Part shown: positions 45,111 to 57,124 of the stretch, piece by piece | How the letters are laid out: every line of letters starts with the position of its first letter | Position numbering within the stretch: the first letter of the stretch is position 1 | Source of the DNA: Drechslerella dactyloides | Taxonomy: Eukaryota; Ascomycota; Orbiliomycetes; Orbiliales; Orbiliaceae | DNA length: 64,000 nt | Direction of reading: 5' to 3' | NCBI GenBank assembly: GCA_020064725.1 | Contig: JAGTWJ010000013.1 | Location: 248,001-312,000 of the forward strand | Notes under the pieces: model-generated | What the model was told of the DNA's origin: nothing | What the model saw: only the letters and a program-made list of their open reading frames with translations | Databases searched by the model: none | Program-made: the position numbers and the translations under genes

Positions 45111-48100
45111 TAATTACTAAATTATTGTAGTTGTTTTTTTGAACAATAGGGCCTATTTATTTTCTTAGCATAATTGGCCTAACTAATATAAGATATGTTG
45201 GTGATATATTAATTTTTATAGAAGCTGAGTTGGCTTTAAATTATGGTTTTATATCTAATTTTTCTTTTATAATTAAACTTATAGAAAAAAAATGAAGATA
45301 GCATTAATATAGTATCTTGATAAAAATAAAAGCAAAATTGTAAAATAGTAAACTATAGTAATTCTAAGAATTAATATAAAATATTATTAAAAAGATATAA
45401 TATTCTTAATTAAATCTTTATTAAGATGGGATAATAGTAAACTATATTAATAAGTTTGATTTTGCTGTGGGTGATTCTATATGTAAAATAGGCTTTTTTG
45501 GCTTCTAAAAAACTAGCCTTCTAATTTTTTTGGTTATTATCCTTGTTAACTACTACTTAAAGTATTAATTTAAATTCAAAATATATATATATTATTAGTA
45601 TAGGTGGGGCTATAACAAGAGTATATATAATTAATAATATTTAAAGGTTTTTTTTCTTTTTTTTCTTTTTTAGTAGTTTTATAGCTTTAGATATATCTTT
45701 GTGTATTTTTGTTTCTTTTCTTCTTTATTTTTTAAGTTATATTTATACTAATCTACTAATAGTTTATTTAAATAGTTAAAAATATTTCTTTGTTCCTTTC
45801 TAATTATTACTTTTAATTAATATTAATATATTAGTAATTAAATTATAGAAATCTAGGCTTATTAAAATATTTTTAAATATCTTAAAGAAAATAGTATAAG
45901 TTTCTTTTATAATATTATTTTTTTAATCCAAAAATTATTTAATAAATATATTAAAATTTTTATTCTAAATAAGAGCTTCTTGGGTGTAGTCTTAAAATAA
46001 TAAATAGATTAATATTACTAATAATATAATATAATTTTGGGGAAAGGCTAACCTTAATTATTTAAAAAATAAGATTGATCTTAATTTTGGTTTAATTACC
46101 TATTTTTTCTTAATAATAAAGGATGCTAAAAACATTTTTTATAATTTTATTTGTTATAGAATTTTTTTTTGTAGCTTTAATTTTGGAATTATTAGGAGAT
46201 AGAGTATAGAGAATAATATATTACTTATTTTTATTTTTAAAAATATTAATAAATTAAATTTTGTACCCCTCTTTTTTACTTTTTTTTTTATAAAATTGGT
46301 TATCTATAAAAACTATTATATCCTTGACCCTTATTACTAAGGCAAAATATAATTAAATAAAAAATAAAATATTTACTAAATAGAATTACTTTAAACTCTT
46401 AAATACCAAAAATTAATATTTATTTCTTTTTCTTAGATACTTTTTATTTATAAAATAAGGCTAAAGCCTAATATAATAGTATAATTATATAAATTAACTA
46501 TTAATAGAAAATACTGTTGTAATTATATTAGCAGAATTCTATATTTTTTAAAAAAGTTTTTAGCCCAGAAAACCTTTTTTAACTATAATACTATGTTATT
46601 TGACTAAGATAGAAAGCAAAGGCTAGTAAATTTTTTAAAAAAAAGATATAATAAGCTTAATTAAATATCTATATACAATATATAATAATTATATATTAAT
46701 CTTCTATTATTCTTATATATATTATTATATATATTTATATATATTATAATTTTATAAGTATCTTATTATTCTTAACCCCTAGATATTAGAATATATTATA
46801 AAGTTATAATTAAATATCTCTTAATTTTTACTTTTTTGAAATCTCTTAAGATAATTATAGTTAATTAGGAAAGTTCTTCTATTATACAAAATTAATAGAA
46901 GTCAAAAATATAAGTATATAAGTAACTTTAGATATACAAATATTTAATTATTATATATATTATTTTATAGATTATTCTTGTTATTACTTTTAATAAAAAG
47001 GTTGTTTTTATTATCTAGATTAATTTATTTTAGCTTTAGTACTATGGGTTGGCTAGTTATATTTAACTAGATTATAATTAATCTAAGCCAGCTAAATCAA
47101 GTTTATTACAAAACTAGAAAAATATATTTCCTAAAATAGAATAGAAGTTAGTAGTTAGAAAAATTTCTAAATTATAATTATATTATAGAATAGATATTAT
47201 ATTATCTTTATTATTATATATATATTAGAGAATAGAAGCTATTTTATAAATATAACTTTTAAAGATAATAATATTTTAGAATTATCTAGAAGTATAAATC
47301 TAGTTTTTTGTAATTATTCTTATTTTATATAAATTTAGAGTTTTACTAGTATATATCTTATATATTATTATTACAAATATTACTAGTTATAAGTTATTAA
47401 AAAAACTATAAGATTATTAATACTAACAAAATACCAATTTTATATTATAGACTTTATATTAGTAAGATACTAGCTATTTTTTATAATTTATCTATTATAA
47501 TTATTAAGTCTTTTTAAAAACAATATATTACTAGCTAGCTATTTTTTCCCAGGAAAAATAATAGAGTATTTAGATTATATTTACATTATACTCCTATTAA
47601 TACCTTCATTCAGTATAAACTTTTAATATAACAAAAAAAGGGGCCTAGGGATAATAAGGGTATATCAATTTCTTATTTTAAATATTAATATTTTGATAAA
47701 AATATTAAAGATCATATTATTATTAAATTTATATAATATTATTTTTCAATTATTTAATCTTTAGTCTTTATAGTAATTTTATAATAAAAAATATAATTAC
47801 TATTTTAAATTTTATAGTAAGACTTTATATCTTATTATATATTTAATTTAAATATATTTCTTTATATCTTCTTTCTGTAAAACTATAATAATACAAATAC
47901 CAAAATATATATAAGTATTATTGGTTCTACCTTTTAAACCTATATATAATATAGTTATTTATAAATCTAACTAAAATTAGTCAGTTTCCTACAATTATTA
48001 TTATCTATTATATAAAATTTATATGGTATAGATTACTAGTATATAAATTAGATAGAAAAATATATGTAGAATTTTTTTTTAAATATATTAAATAATTTAT

Positions 48101-48693
48101 AACTATAAAAAATCTAGGTTAAGTCTATAGATAATAATTATAATATTTTTATTATCAAGTGAAGCTAAATCTACTGAAAAATATTATATTATATAAATTA
48201 AATATAAAAATATCTTACCAACTTTTTTTCTTTATTTTTCTTTCTCTTAATATTCTATTAATTTTTTTATATAATAATCATATATTAACTTTTACCTTTT
48301 TTTTTTAAATCTTATTTTTAATACTCTATATTTAACTTATAAATTTAATCACTTATTATATATTTTACAACTAACAAAACTAATATAAACAATTTTAACA
48401 GTTAAAAATTTAAAAGAATCTATATTAATATAAATACTAAGTATAAAATTTTTAAAATTATTAAAATTATAACAAATTTTATAATATATTTTCTTTATAT
48501 TATTAAACTAAATTACTATATATCTACTCTAGATATTACCTATATAATATTTTCAAGATATACAAAATAATATTAATATTAAAATTATATTAATCTTAGT
48601 TTTTATATTAATAAGAAATTATAAGAAAAAATTAAAAAAACTTTTAAAAACTTAATACTTTAGTTATCTTTAGTTATTTTTAAATCTTTTATA
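45111..48693 (+). pseudogene. RIP-dead retroelement with a LINE-like reverse transcriptase patch
   Basis: Close to the left edge (about 45150-45290) a plus-strand frame reads YFLSIIGLTNIRYVGDILIFIEAEL. RYVGDILIF resembles the catalytic Y-x-DD-I-x-F block of LINE reverse transcriptases, with one Asp changed to Gly. At the right edge (about 48650-48693) sequence leading into the 50586 fragment fits the RPISLL region of LINEs. The 3 kb between is strongly mutated and shows no other motif. Family assignment is tentative. Confidence 0.35.
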
Positions 48694-50585
48694 ACATCAA
48701 TGATAAGCGAACGGATCAGACAAGCGAGCGGATCACCTCACCACCCCATCTCAACGAAAATACTGATTTCACCACCACAATACTATAGCTTTAGACTAGA
48801 TACATACTAAATAACTTATTTATATACTTAAGATATCTCTTAATATATTTAAATATTATATCTAGTTCTACTATATTAACTACAGTATAATATCCTTCTA
48901 AAACCCCCTCCTAACTATATATTATTCTAATAGTTTTTTAGTTTTACTTATTTATACTATCTATTTATAATATCTTAGTCCAGTATATTACCTATTTAAT
49001 ATATAATAAATATGTCTTTATATTATATATACTATTTTTTTACCTATTACCATTTATTTAATACTTTATTAGTAAAGTACAGTATTGTATTTTCTATACA
49101 TATAAATACTAATTAATATATTATAGTTTGTATCCCTTTAGACAGCTAGTCTACAACTGCTAGTAGTAATATAGAAGAGTTATTCTAGTACTAAGTAATC
49201 TGGTTTTTAATTAGGCCTATTTATAGGCTAGCCTCTGATAAGTTTAATAATATTTTTATAATCCAGGTAGCTACCATATTTATAGTACCTAGACATAAAT
49301 TCACTAAAATAACTACTAATAACTATATATCCAACTTTAATAAAATTTTATTAGGGTTATAAAATACAATACCAACTCCAATAAAGCTGCTATATATGTT
49401 TTTAAATATTATTATAGTAGTAAATATTTTATAGAATCTAGTGAGAAACTCTAGCTTAAAAATATAATTAATATATATATATATTAAACTCTCCACCTTA
49501 TGACTATATATCTGCTTTAATAGCCCAAAGCAGCCAATATCCAGTAGCTAGAAAATATATAATAAATATAGTAGCATATAGATTATAACAATCTTATATT
49601 TCTAATAATATAACTCAAAAACAACAAAATAGTAACTTTTATAACCATTTAGAATTAATAGCCAATAATTTAAAATACAACACCACACTATAAACTTATC
49701 AAAGTACTTTAGTTATTATAAAGCAAGTTTATTTATTATTCAACCATTATCAGAAAACATAATAACCTAATCTACTAATAATTTTGTTATTATATATCAG
49801 CTAACTAAATAGTATTATCTAGTAAAAATAATAAATAATAATACTATCTAATCTTCTATATCTATCTTCTAGATAACTATTACCCACTCATAATTCCCAG
49901 GTTATACTAGTTTAATTTTATTATATATTTCAATACCTATAATAACAATAATTATAAATATTATATTTATTATAAAATTAATCTCATCAAAATTATAGAT
50001 ATTATTATCTATAATACTATACTTAGTCTTTATAGCCTCTATTAACTAAAACCATTTATTAATAAATATAAAATCTTTATATTTTACTCACTAATAGTCA
50101 TACTTCCTAAACAAACACATCTATAGCTCTAAATAATATTTAACAAAGTTATTAACCCATCTTTTATTAATACATTACATACTATTATTACTATATACCA
50201 ACAGCAGTTAGTTAGCTATATTTTCTATACTATCTAACCTAAGATAAAAAGACCATATACATAATTTAAATATATATTAAATAATAATATCCTCTTTTAA
50301 TTTTATAAGATTTTATAATTTAGAAATATTATCATATTATAAAGAACAGTTATTATATTAGTAGACTAAAATAGTATAAAAAATATTATAATATTTAGCA
50401 GCAGTTCAAATACTTAATTTTTAGTCTTTTTTCATAGCTTCAATAACTAGAAAAACTCTAGATTTAGTCATAGAGGCAGGTATTATAGTGGTTGTAGAGA
50501 TATAAGGTATAGGAGAAGTAGTGGGCACATAGGTGTGGTGAGGTGATCCGCTCGCTTGTCTGATCCGTTCGCTTATCATTGACGT
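48694..50585 (-). mobile_element. RIP-dead sibling of the intact Fot1 element (1892 bp), C-retaining
   Basis: TIRs match the intact copy, with the outermost CG of the left end changed to CA. TA flanks at 48692-48693 and 50586-50587. Same length as the intact copy. The plus strand keeps C but has lost G, so mutation hit mainly one strand. The transposase frame on the minus strand is broken everywhere, yet the first 80 bp at both ends are nearly untouched. Confidence 0.94.
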
Positions 50586-50587
50586 TA

Positions 50588-50836
50588 TATATTATTTCTA
50601 AAATCTTTATTAATATTTTAGCTAAGAAAATTTTATTTGCTTTTTTTATAAAGATTGAGAGTTTGAATTTATTAAATAATATAGAATATTATTATAATAT
50701 AATAAAATTAAGCAGTTTAACTAAAAATATTAGTAGAATATTTAGTAGGTTTTTTTTTAAAAACTATTTATATATATTATTATTAGTATTTCTAAAAATT
50801 TTAATAAATCTAGAAGTAAATGTTTTAGTCTTATAA
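50588..50836 (+). pseudogene. LINE-like reverse transcriptase N-terminal patch
   Basis: The frame reads ISKIFINILAKKILFAF and continues for about 80 codons. ISK-[IL]-F-x-x-[IL]-LAK-x-[IL] is the conserved start of LINE reverse transcriptases (the RPISLL...SKLLEKIIAKR block). Sequence before the Fot1 insertion at 48694 joins it in frame, so this LINE was split by that insertion. There are few stops but many RIP-type substitutions. No catalytic motif lies in this fragment. Confidence 0.4.
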
Positions 50837-51018
50837 AATAAATAATAAAAATACTAAATAATATTGTATTATAATATATAATATAATAATATATAAAAGA
50901 AATTTTAAAAGGTATATTAAAAATCTATACCCTTAAAGAAAAAATAATTAGTAGATATGTAGTTTATTTATTTAGAATTAGTGATTAAGATAATAGTAAA
51001 ATTTAAAAATAAAGAATA
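50837..51018. other. AT-rich spacer up to the next Fot1-like element
   Basis: Probably the continuation of the LINE-like fragment; no motif visible. Confidence 0.35.
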
Positions 51019-52911
51019 ACGTGCGCGATAAGCGACCGGGCCGGACAAGTGACTGGGCCACACACACTATCTACACATCTTTTTTCTCCATTATTAGCAC
51101 ATATTATCACCACCACTGTAATGGCTGTTTTTATGATTGAATCCCATATTATTTTAGTTTCTAAAACTTTTGAAAAAGATGAAAATTTAAACATTTAGAC
51201 TACTATAAAGTTATATAGTATTTCTAAAATTATCCTTATCTACTAGTATAATGGCCACACTATAAAGATAAATAGTTATTTTAAATTATAGAATCTTACA
51301 CAATTAAAAAAGGATATTATTATTTAATATATACTTAAACTATATATATGCTCTTTTTACCCCAGGTTTAATAGTATAGAAGATATAGCTAATTAACTAC
51401 TATCAATATATAGTAATAATAGTATATAATATATTGGTAAAAGATGGGCCAATAATTTTGTTAAATATTGTCAAAAGTTATAAATATGTTTATTTAAAAA
51501 ATATAATTATTAATAAATAAAATATGAAGATTTTATATTTATCAACAAGTAGTTTTAGTTAATAAAAACTATAAAATATAAATACAACATTACAGATAAT
51601 AATATCTATAACTTTGATGAAATAAGCTTTACAATAAGTATAATATTTATAACTACTATTATTATAGGTGTAGAAATACATGATAAAACAAAGCTAGTAC
51701 AACCTGGAAACCATAAATAAGTAACAGTTATTTAAGAAATAAAGACAAAAAACTATATAATATTATTATTTATTATTTTTACTAAGCAGTACTACCTAGC
51801 AAGTTAATATACAGGAATAAAATTATTAAAAACTAAATAATTATATTTTTTAATAATAATTAGATAATAAATAAGCTAACCCTTGAGTAACTAAAATATT
51901 TTAATAAATTTATAATATAATATTATATTTCAGACTATTAGTTCTTAATCCTAAATAGTTATAAAAATCATTACTTAATTATTTTTGAGTTTTATTATTA
52001 AAAATATAAGATTATTATAATTTATATATTACTATATTCTTCATACCTTCTTCAACTATTAGATATTGGCTGCTTTAAGCTATTAAAACAAGCATATAAC
52101 TATCAAATAAAAAACTTAATACACACATATATATTAACTATATCTCCAAGTTAGAATTCCTCTTTAGGTTCTACAAAACATTTACTACCATAATAACACC
52201 AAAAAATATACACAATAGCTTTACCAACACTAATATTATATTTTATAACCCTAATAAAGTTCTATTAAAGCTAAATATATAATTACTAATAATTATACTA
52301 GTAAATTCACATCTAAATACCATAAATATAACTATTATTTAAATAATAAAAATACCATTAAACCCAATAAAAGCCAGCCTATAAATAGGTCTAATTAAAA
52401 ATTAAATTGCTTAGTATTAGATTAATTCTCCTATATTACTATTAATTATTATAAATCAGCTATCTAAAAGAACACAGATAATAATATACTAAATAATGTT
52501 TATATATATAAAAAACACAATACTCCACTCTATAAATAAGCTATTAAATAAGTATTAAAAATTAAAAAAATAGTATATACAATATAGGAACATATTTACT
52601 ATATACCAAGCTAGTAAACTAATATATAATAATATTATAAGTAACATAATTATACTATTAATACCCCTAAAATATTAGTATACCCTTTAGCCAGAGGTTA
52701 TTACTATATATATATACTATTATAATAATTATAGCAAACCTAGCCATAATATTTAAATATATTAATAAACATCTTTAGAATCTAAATAAATAATTTCCTA
52801 GCCCTAGGCTAGGAAACTAAGCACTAATAACAGTATAGCTAGTAATTTTATCAGGGTAGGGTGGCAAGGTAGCCCAGTCGCTTGTCCAGCCCGGTCACTT
52901 ATCGTGCACGT
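51019..52911 (+). mobile_element. RIP-dead Fot1-like element, GGGCC family (1893 bp)
   Basis: Ends ACGTGCGCGATAAGCG and complement, flanked by TA (51017-51018 and 52912-52913). The tandem motif is AAGCGACCGGGCCGGAC / AAGTGACTGGGCCACAC. The plus-strand body aligns with the transposase: MAVFMIESHIILVSK corresponds to the Met33 region, and TFDE-like and LxLLDIGCFK-like patches follow. The TIR has GCG where the intact copy has its first ATG, so its transposase could not start there. Dead by stops. Confidence 0.92.
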
Positions 52912-53119
52912 TATCTACTAATATATATTAAATAATCTATATTCTTTTTTTAAGAAATGGGCTTAATTTTAGTACTATATAAAATAGATATATATAGTAT
53001 TTTTATTGTATAATTTTATAAAAATTAATTATATATAGTCTGAAGATTATACCTCCATTATCAGATTAAAGAGCCCTACTACTTTAACTTTATGAAAGTA
53101 ATGTTCTAAACTATATTTA
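52912..53119. other. AT-rich spacer between two Fot1-like elements
   Basis: About 200 bp of mutated sequence, probably more of the LINE-like fragment. Nothing recognisable. Confidence 0.35.
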
Positions 53120-54377
53120 ACGTCAATGATAAGCGAACGGATCAGACAAGCGAGTGGATCACCTCACCACACCTATATGCCCACTACTTTTCCTATACTT
53201 TATATCTCCATAACTACTATAATACTTGTTTTTATGACTGAATCTAGAGTTCTTTTAGCTATTGAAGTTATGAAAAAAAACTAAAAATTAAGTATTTAAG
53301 CTGCTGCTAAATATTATAATATTTTTTATATTATTTTAGTCTATTAATATAATGGCTGTTCTTCATAATATAATAGTATTTTTAAATTGTAAAACCTTAT
53401 AAAATTGGAGGAAGATGCTATTGTTTAATATATATTTAAGCTATATATATGGTCTTTTTATTTTAGGCTAGGTAATATAGAAGATATAGCTAACTAGCTA
53501 CTACTAGTGTATAGTGATGATAATATATAATATGTTGATAAAAAATAAATTAATAATTTGATTAAATATTATTTAAAGCTATAAATATATTTATCCAAAA
53601 AATATAACTATTAGTAAATAAAATATAAAAATCTTATACTTATTAATAAGTAATTTTAGTTAATAGAGGTTATAAAAACTAAATATAGTATTATAGATAA
53701 TAATATTTATAATTTTAATAAAACTAATTTTATAATAGATATAATATCTATAATTATTATTATTATAAATGTTAAAATATATGATAAAACTAAGCTAATA
53801 TAGCTTAAGAATTATAAATAAGTAATAATTATTTAGAAAATAAATATAAAAAATTAAGTAGTACTACTATTTATTATTTTTATTAAGTAATACTACTTAG
53901 CTAGTTGATATATAGTAATAAAGTTACTAGTAAATTAGATTATTATGTTTTCTAATAATAACTAGATAATAAATAAGTTTATTTTATAGTAGCTAAAATA
54001 TTTTGATAAATTTATAGTATAGTATTATATTTTAGATTATTGGTTATTAGTTCTAGATGATCACAAAAGCTATTATTTTGTTGTCTTTAAACTATATTAC
54101 TAGAAGTATAAGATTATTATAATTTATATACTACTATATTTATTATATATTTTTCAACTATTAGATATTAACTGCTTTAGACTATTAAAACAGATGTATA
54201 ATCATAAAGTGGAGAGCTTGGTACATACATATATTAATTATATTTCTAAGCTGGAGTTTCTCACTGGATTCCATAAGATGTTTACTACTATAATAATATT
54301 TAAAAATATACACAGCAATTTTGCTAAAGCTGGTATTATATTTTATAACTTTAACAAAATTTTATTAAAGCTAGATA
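53120..54377 (+). mobile_element. RIP-dead sibling of the intact Fot1 element, 3' end missing
   Basis: The left TIR matches the intact copy with one change in the second motif (AAGCGAGTGGATCACC) and is preceded by TA. The body follows the intact copy up to the position of AAGCTGGATA (transposase residue about 417). There the foldback element at 54378 begins. The remaining roughly 640 bp and the right TIR do not reappear after the foldback, so this copy is truncated rather than only interrupted. Confidence 0.92.
54194..54377 (+). pseudogene. transposase fragment in the truncated sibling
   Basis: An open stretch reads MYNHKVESLVHTYINYISKLEFLTGFHK and matches the intact transposase from YSHEVES to SKLD. 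The open frame continues for a few codons into the foldback TIR, an accidental fusion. Non-functional. Confidence 0.85.
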
Positions 54378-55450
54378 ACGTATTCCACAAGCGAGCGAAC
54401 ACCCCAAGTGAGCGAACACCCCAACACCCCACCAAAACCTTTTTATTAATATTCTAATTAATATCTCTTAAAAAATTATAAAAAAAATATCTTTCAACTA
54501 ATATAAATTAAAATCAATTCATTATATTTTTTTACATTTTTTAAATATAAAAATAAATTAATAATAATTAATTTAAAATTTTTAAAAAACAGCATATAAT
54601 CTTAAGTGTTTGCCAGTAAATATCTTTATTATATATAAATAAAAATCTTTAAAAATAAGAAATCTATTAAATAAATATATAATCTAGGCCTGTACAAAAC
54701 CTCTATCTATTATATTAAAAATTAAGATTTATAGATTTTGCTAAAGTTAGCACAACACACTGACTACACACTAGCTATTTTTTATTATAATTATATATAA
54801 AAATATAATAAAAAAAATCCTAAAATTTTTTTTTAAATTAAAGTAAATTAATATTTTATTTTATAATTTTTTTTAAATTTTTTTAATAAAAATTCAATTT
54901 TTTATAAAATTTTATTATAAAAATTAAAAATATTGATATTAAATTATATAATATATAAAAAAAAATTAAAAAAATAAAAATAAAAAAGTTTTAATATATT
55001 AAATTCAAATTTATTTTTTTAATTTTTTTAATTATATTTATGTATAATTATTTTAAAAAAATAGTTAGTGTGTTGTGCCAACTTTAGCAGAGTTTCTAGA
55101 ACTTAATTTTTATTATTATAAATAGTAGCTTTAAACAGGCCTAGATTATATCATTATTTATTAGATTTTTAATTTTTAAAGATTTTCGTTCGTAAATTAT
55201 TTAGATATTTAGAGTCAAACAATAAAAAAATGTGTTGTTTTTAACAATATTTAAAATAATTATTATTAATTTAATATTAATATTAAAAAATAAAAAAAAA
55301 TACTAATTAGATTATTTTAAACTATTATTTAAAGAAGTAATTTTTCTATAATTTTATAATAAATATTTATTAATATATTAATAAAAAGGTTTTTGGTGGG
55401 CTGGGGGGGTGTTCGCTCGCTTGGGATGTTCGCTCGCTTGTGGAATACGT
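54378..55450 (-). mobile_element. foldback-like non-autonomous element with Fot1-type TIRs (1073 bp)
   Basis: Ends ACGTATTCCACAAGCG and complement, with TA on both sides. The tandem motif is AAGCGAGCGAACACCCC, repeated. Homology between the two ends continues inwards for about 0.45 kb on each side: the ACCAAAA-CCTTTTTATTAAT block, the TCTAGGCCTGT block and the GCACAACACAC block occur in inverted order. Only about 100-200 bp of centre is unpaired. No coding frame. It is the inverse of 59261-60345. Such a structure would fold into a long hairpin. Confidence 0.85.
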
Positions 55451-55452
55451 TA

Positions 55453-55677
55453 TATAGTTTTGATTTATGTAGGTTTGGTTGTTTATTTATAACTTATAAC
55501 TCTTTATAATTCTAGTTTCTATATAAAATAAACCTATATAAATATATATCTTATATAGGAGTCTTTTCTACAGGGTTTATAAATATACTATTACTTTATA
55601 TACCATATAGGAAGGGTATTTATATAGGAACTAAGTCTATGTAAGTTATTTGGGTGCTATATTGTTATTCTATAATA
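55453..55677 (-). repeat. truncated 3' LTR of gypsy copy 2
   Basis: Read on the minus strand it starts at 55677 with a mutated TGTTATAGAATAA, followed by TATAGCACCCAAATAAC, like the first 225 bp of the LTR at 5361-6043. The other 440 bp are absent: the foldback element abuts at 55452. Internal gypsy sequence follows to the right, so this is the element's 3' LTR. Confidence 0.75.
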
Positions 55678-55879
55678 TTATTCTTCTCTTATAAGAATTA
55701 GTAGTATGCTAATTCTAGTATAAATATAAGTAATATAAAATAAAATAATATAGGTTTTTTATATATAATAAGATTAAATAATTAAATATAATATAAAATT
55801 TTAATATTTAGATAATGTTAATTTTTTTTTTTTTCTATAAATTATTTTTTATACAATATATTTTTTTTAATCTTGTTTT

Positions 55880-56045
55880 TTAGTATGTTTGCTGATTATT
55901 ATAAAAAAACTTTCTCTGAATATTGTTGTGAGTAAGCTTATCTGATTAAAGAGTGTGGTAGTTGTCTTACCATTGTATGTGAGTTCTGTGATAAGTGTGG
56001 TTCTGATTGTTTTGTCTTTCTTGCGCGAAGTCAGAAGTGCGTAAT
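55880..56045 (+). pseudogene. antisense Cys-rich frame of gypsy copy 2, better preserved
   Basis: The plus strand, antisense to gypsy, reads YCCE, LIKECGSCL, VCEFCDKCGSDCF and FLARSQKC in one frame with one stop, seven or more cysteines in pairs. The spacing suggests zinc binding, but no known finger class fits exactly. It corresponds to the degraded frame at 4640-5130. The stretch keeps C and G better than the surrounding pol sequence. Whether it was ever expressed is unknown. Confidence 0.45.
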
Positions 56046-57124
56046 TGAGGAATGATCTGAGATAGATTTCAACTGTTTAGATTCCTCATTCAGAGACTCT
56101 GTTAGTTTAAGCTCTTCCTTTAGTTGCTATATTGAGTTTGGTATTTATGGTATTCATAATATACTTCCAGTATTTGCTACTAAAAAAGGAATCTTTATTA
56201 TAAATATACTTTTCCTGTAGTCTATATTAGCTAAATATTTATTTATTATAGACTATTGAGAGTTGTTCTATTTTTTAAAAACTATTCTATAATTCTAGGA
56301 TAATAGTTTTAATAAATCTATAAATAATAATTAAAATTTTATTATAGATTTAGTTTATTAGGGGATTTTTTGAGTATGGTAATCCTTATATAAAATCATA
56401 GATTATAATTTAAAATAATTTAGTTGGTATTTTTTTTAGTTATAGATATCTATAGAATATATATTTTACTAGTTTATTTTTTAGGTATAAATCATATGTT
56501 TTAATATAGTTTTTAATTTATTATTTTATTTTAAACTAAAAATATTGTTATATAATAAATTCTTATATTCTTTTAATTTCTAAGTAATTATATATAGATG
56601 TGTTATAGTATAGCTATAGGATTTCAAATTATAGTTTTTTATTTAGGATGTAGAAAAATTTTTTAAAAAAGATATATCTATCTTCTAAAATAAAGGGTAT
56701 AATAATTTTTTCAAAGTTCTGAAGTATTTTTTTTACTATTATATTTTTTTAATAGTTTTCCTTTAGTTTTATAACTATTTTAGGTTCTATTTTATAAATA
56801 GTAAGGTTGAATTCCTTGTTAATAATAATAATATTTTTTTATTATTTTAAGATTACTTCTTTATTTATAAAAATATTTTTTATTAAATTAGATTATTAGC
56901 TAATAATATTAATTTTAATATTTTCTTTTCTTTTAAAATAAATGATTTTTATATTATATTTATTAAATATTTCTTATTATTAAATTTAATATCTACTAAA
57001 TTCTTTTGTTATCAAAAAGTAAGTAAGATTTTTATAATTAAAAAATATCTTAAATAGTTTTATAATTTATAAGTAGATTCTTTATTTCTTATAAATATAT
57101 AAAATAGTTATAAATTTTTTATTA

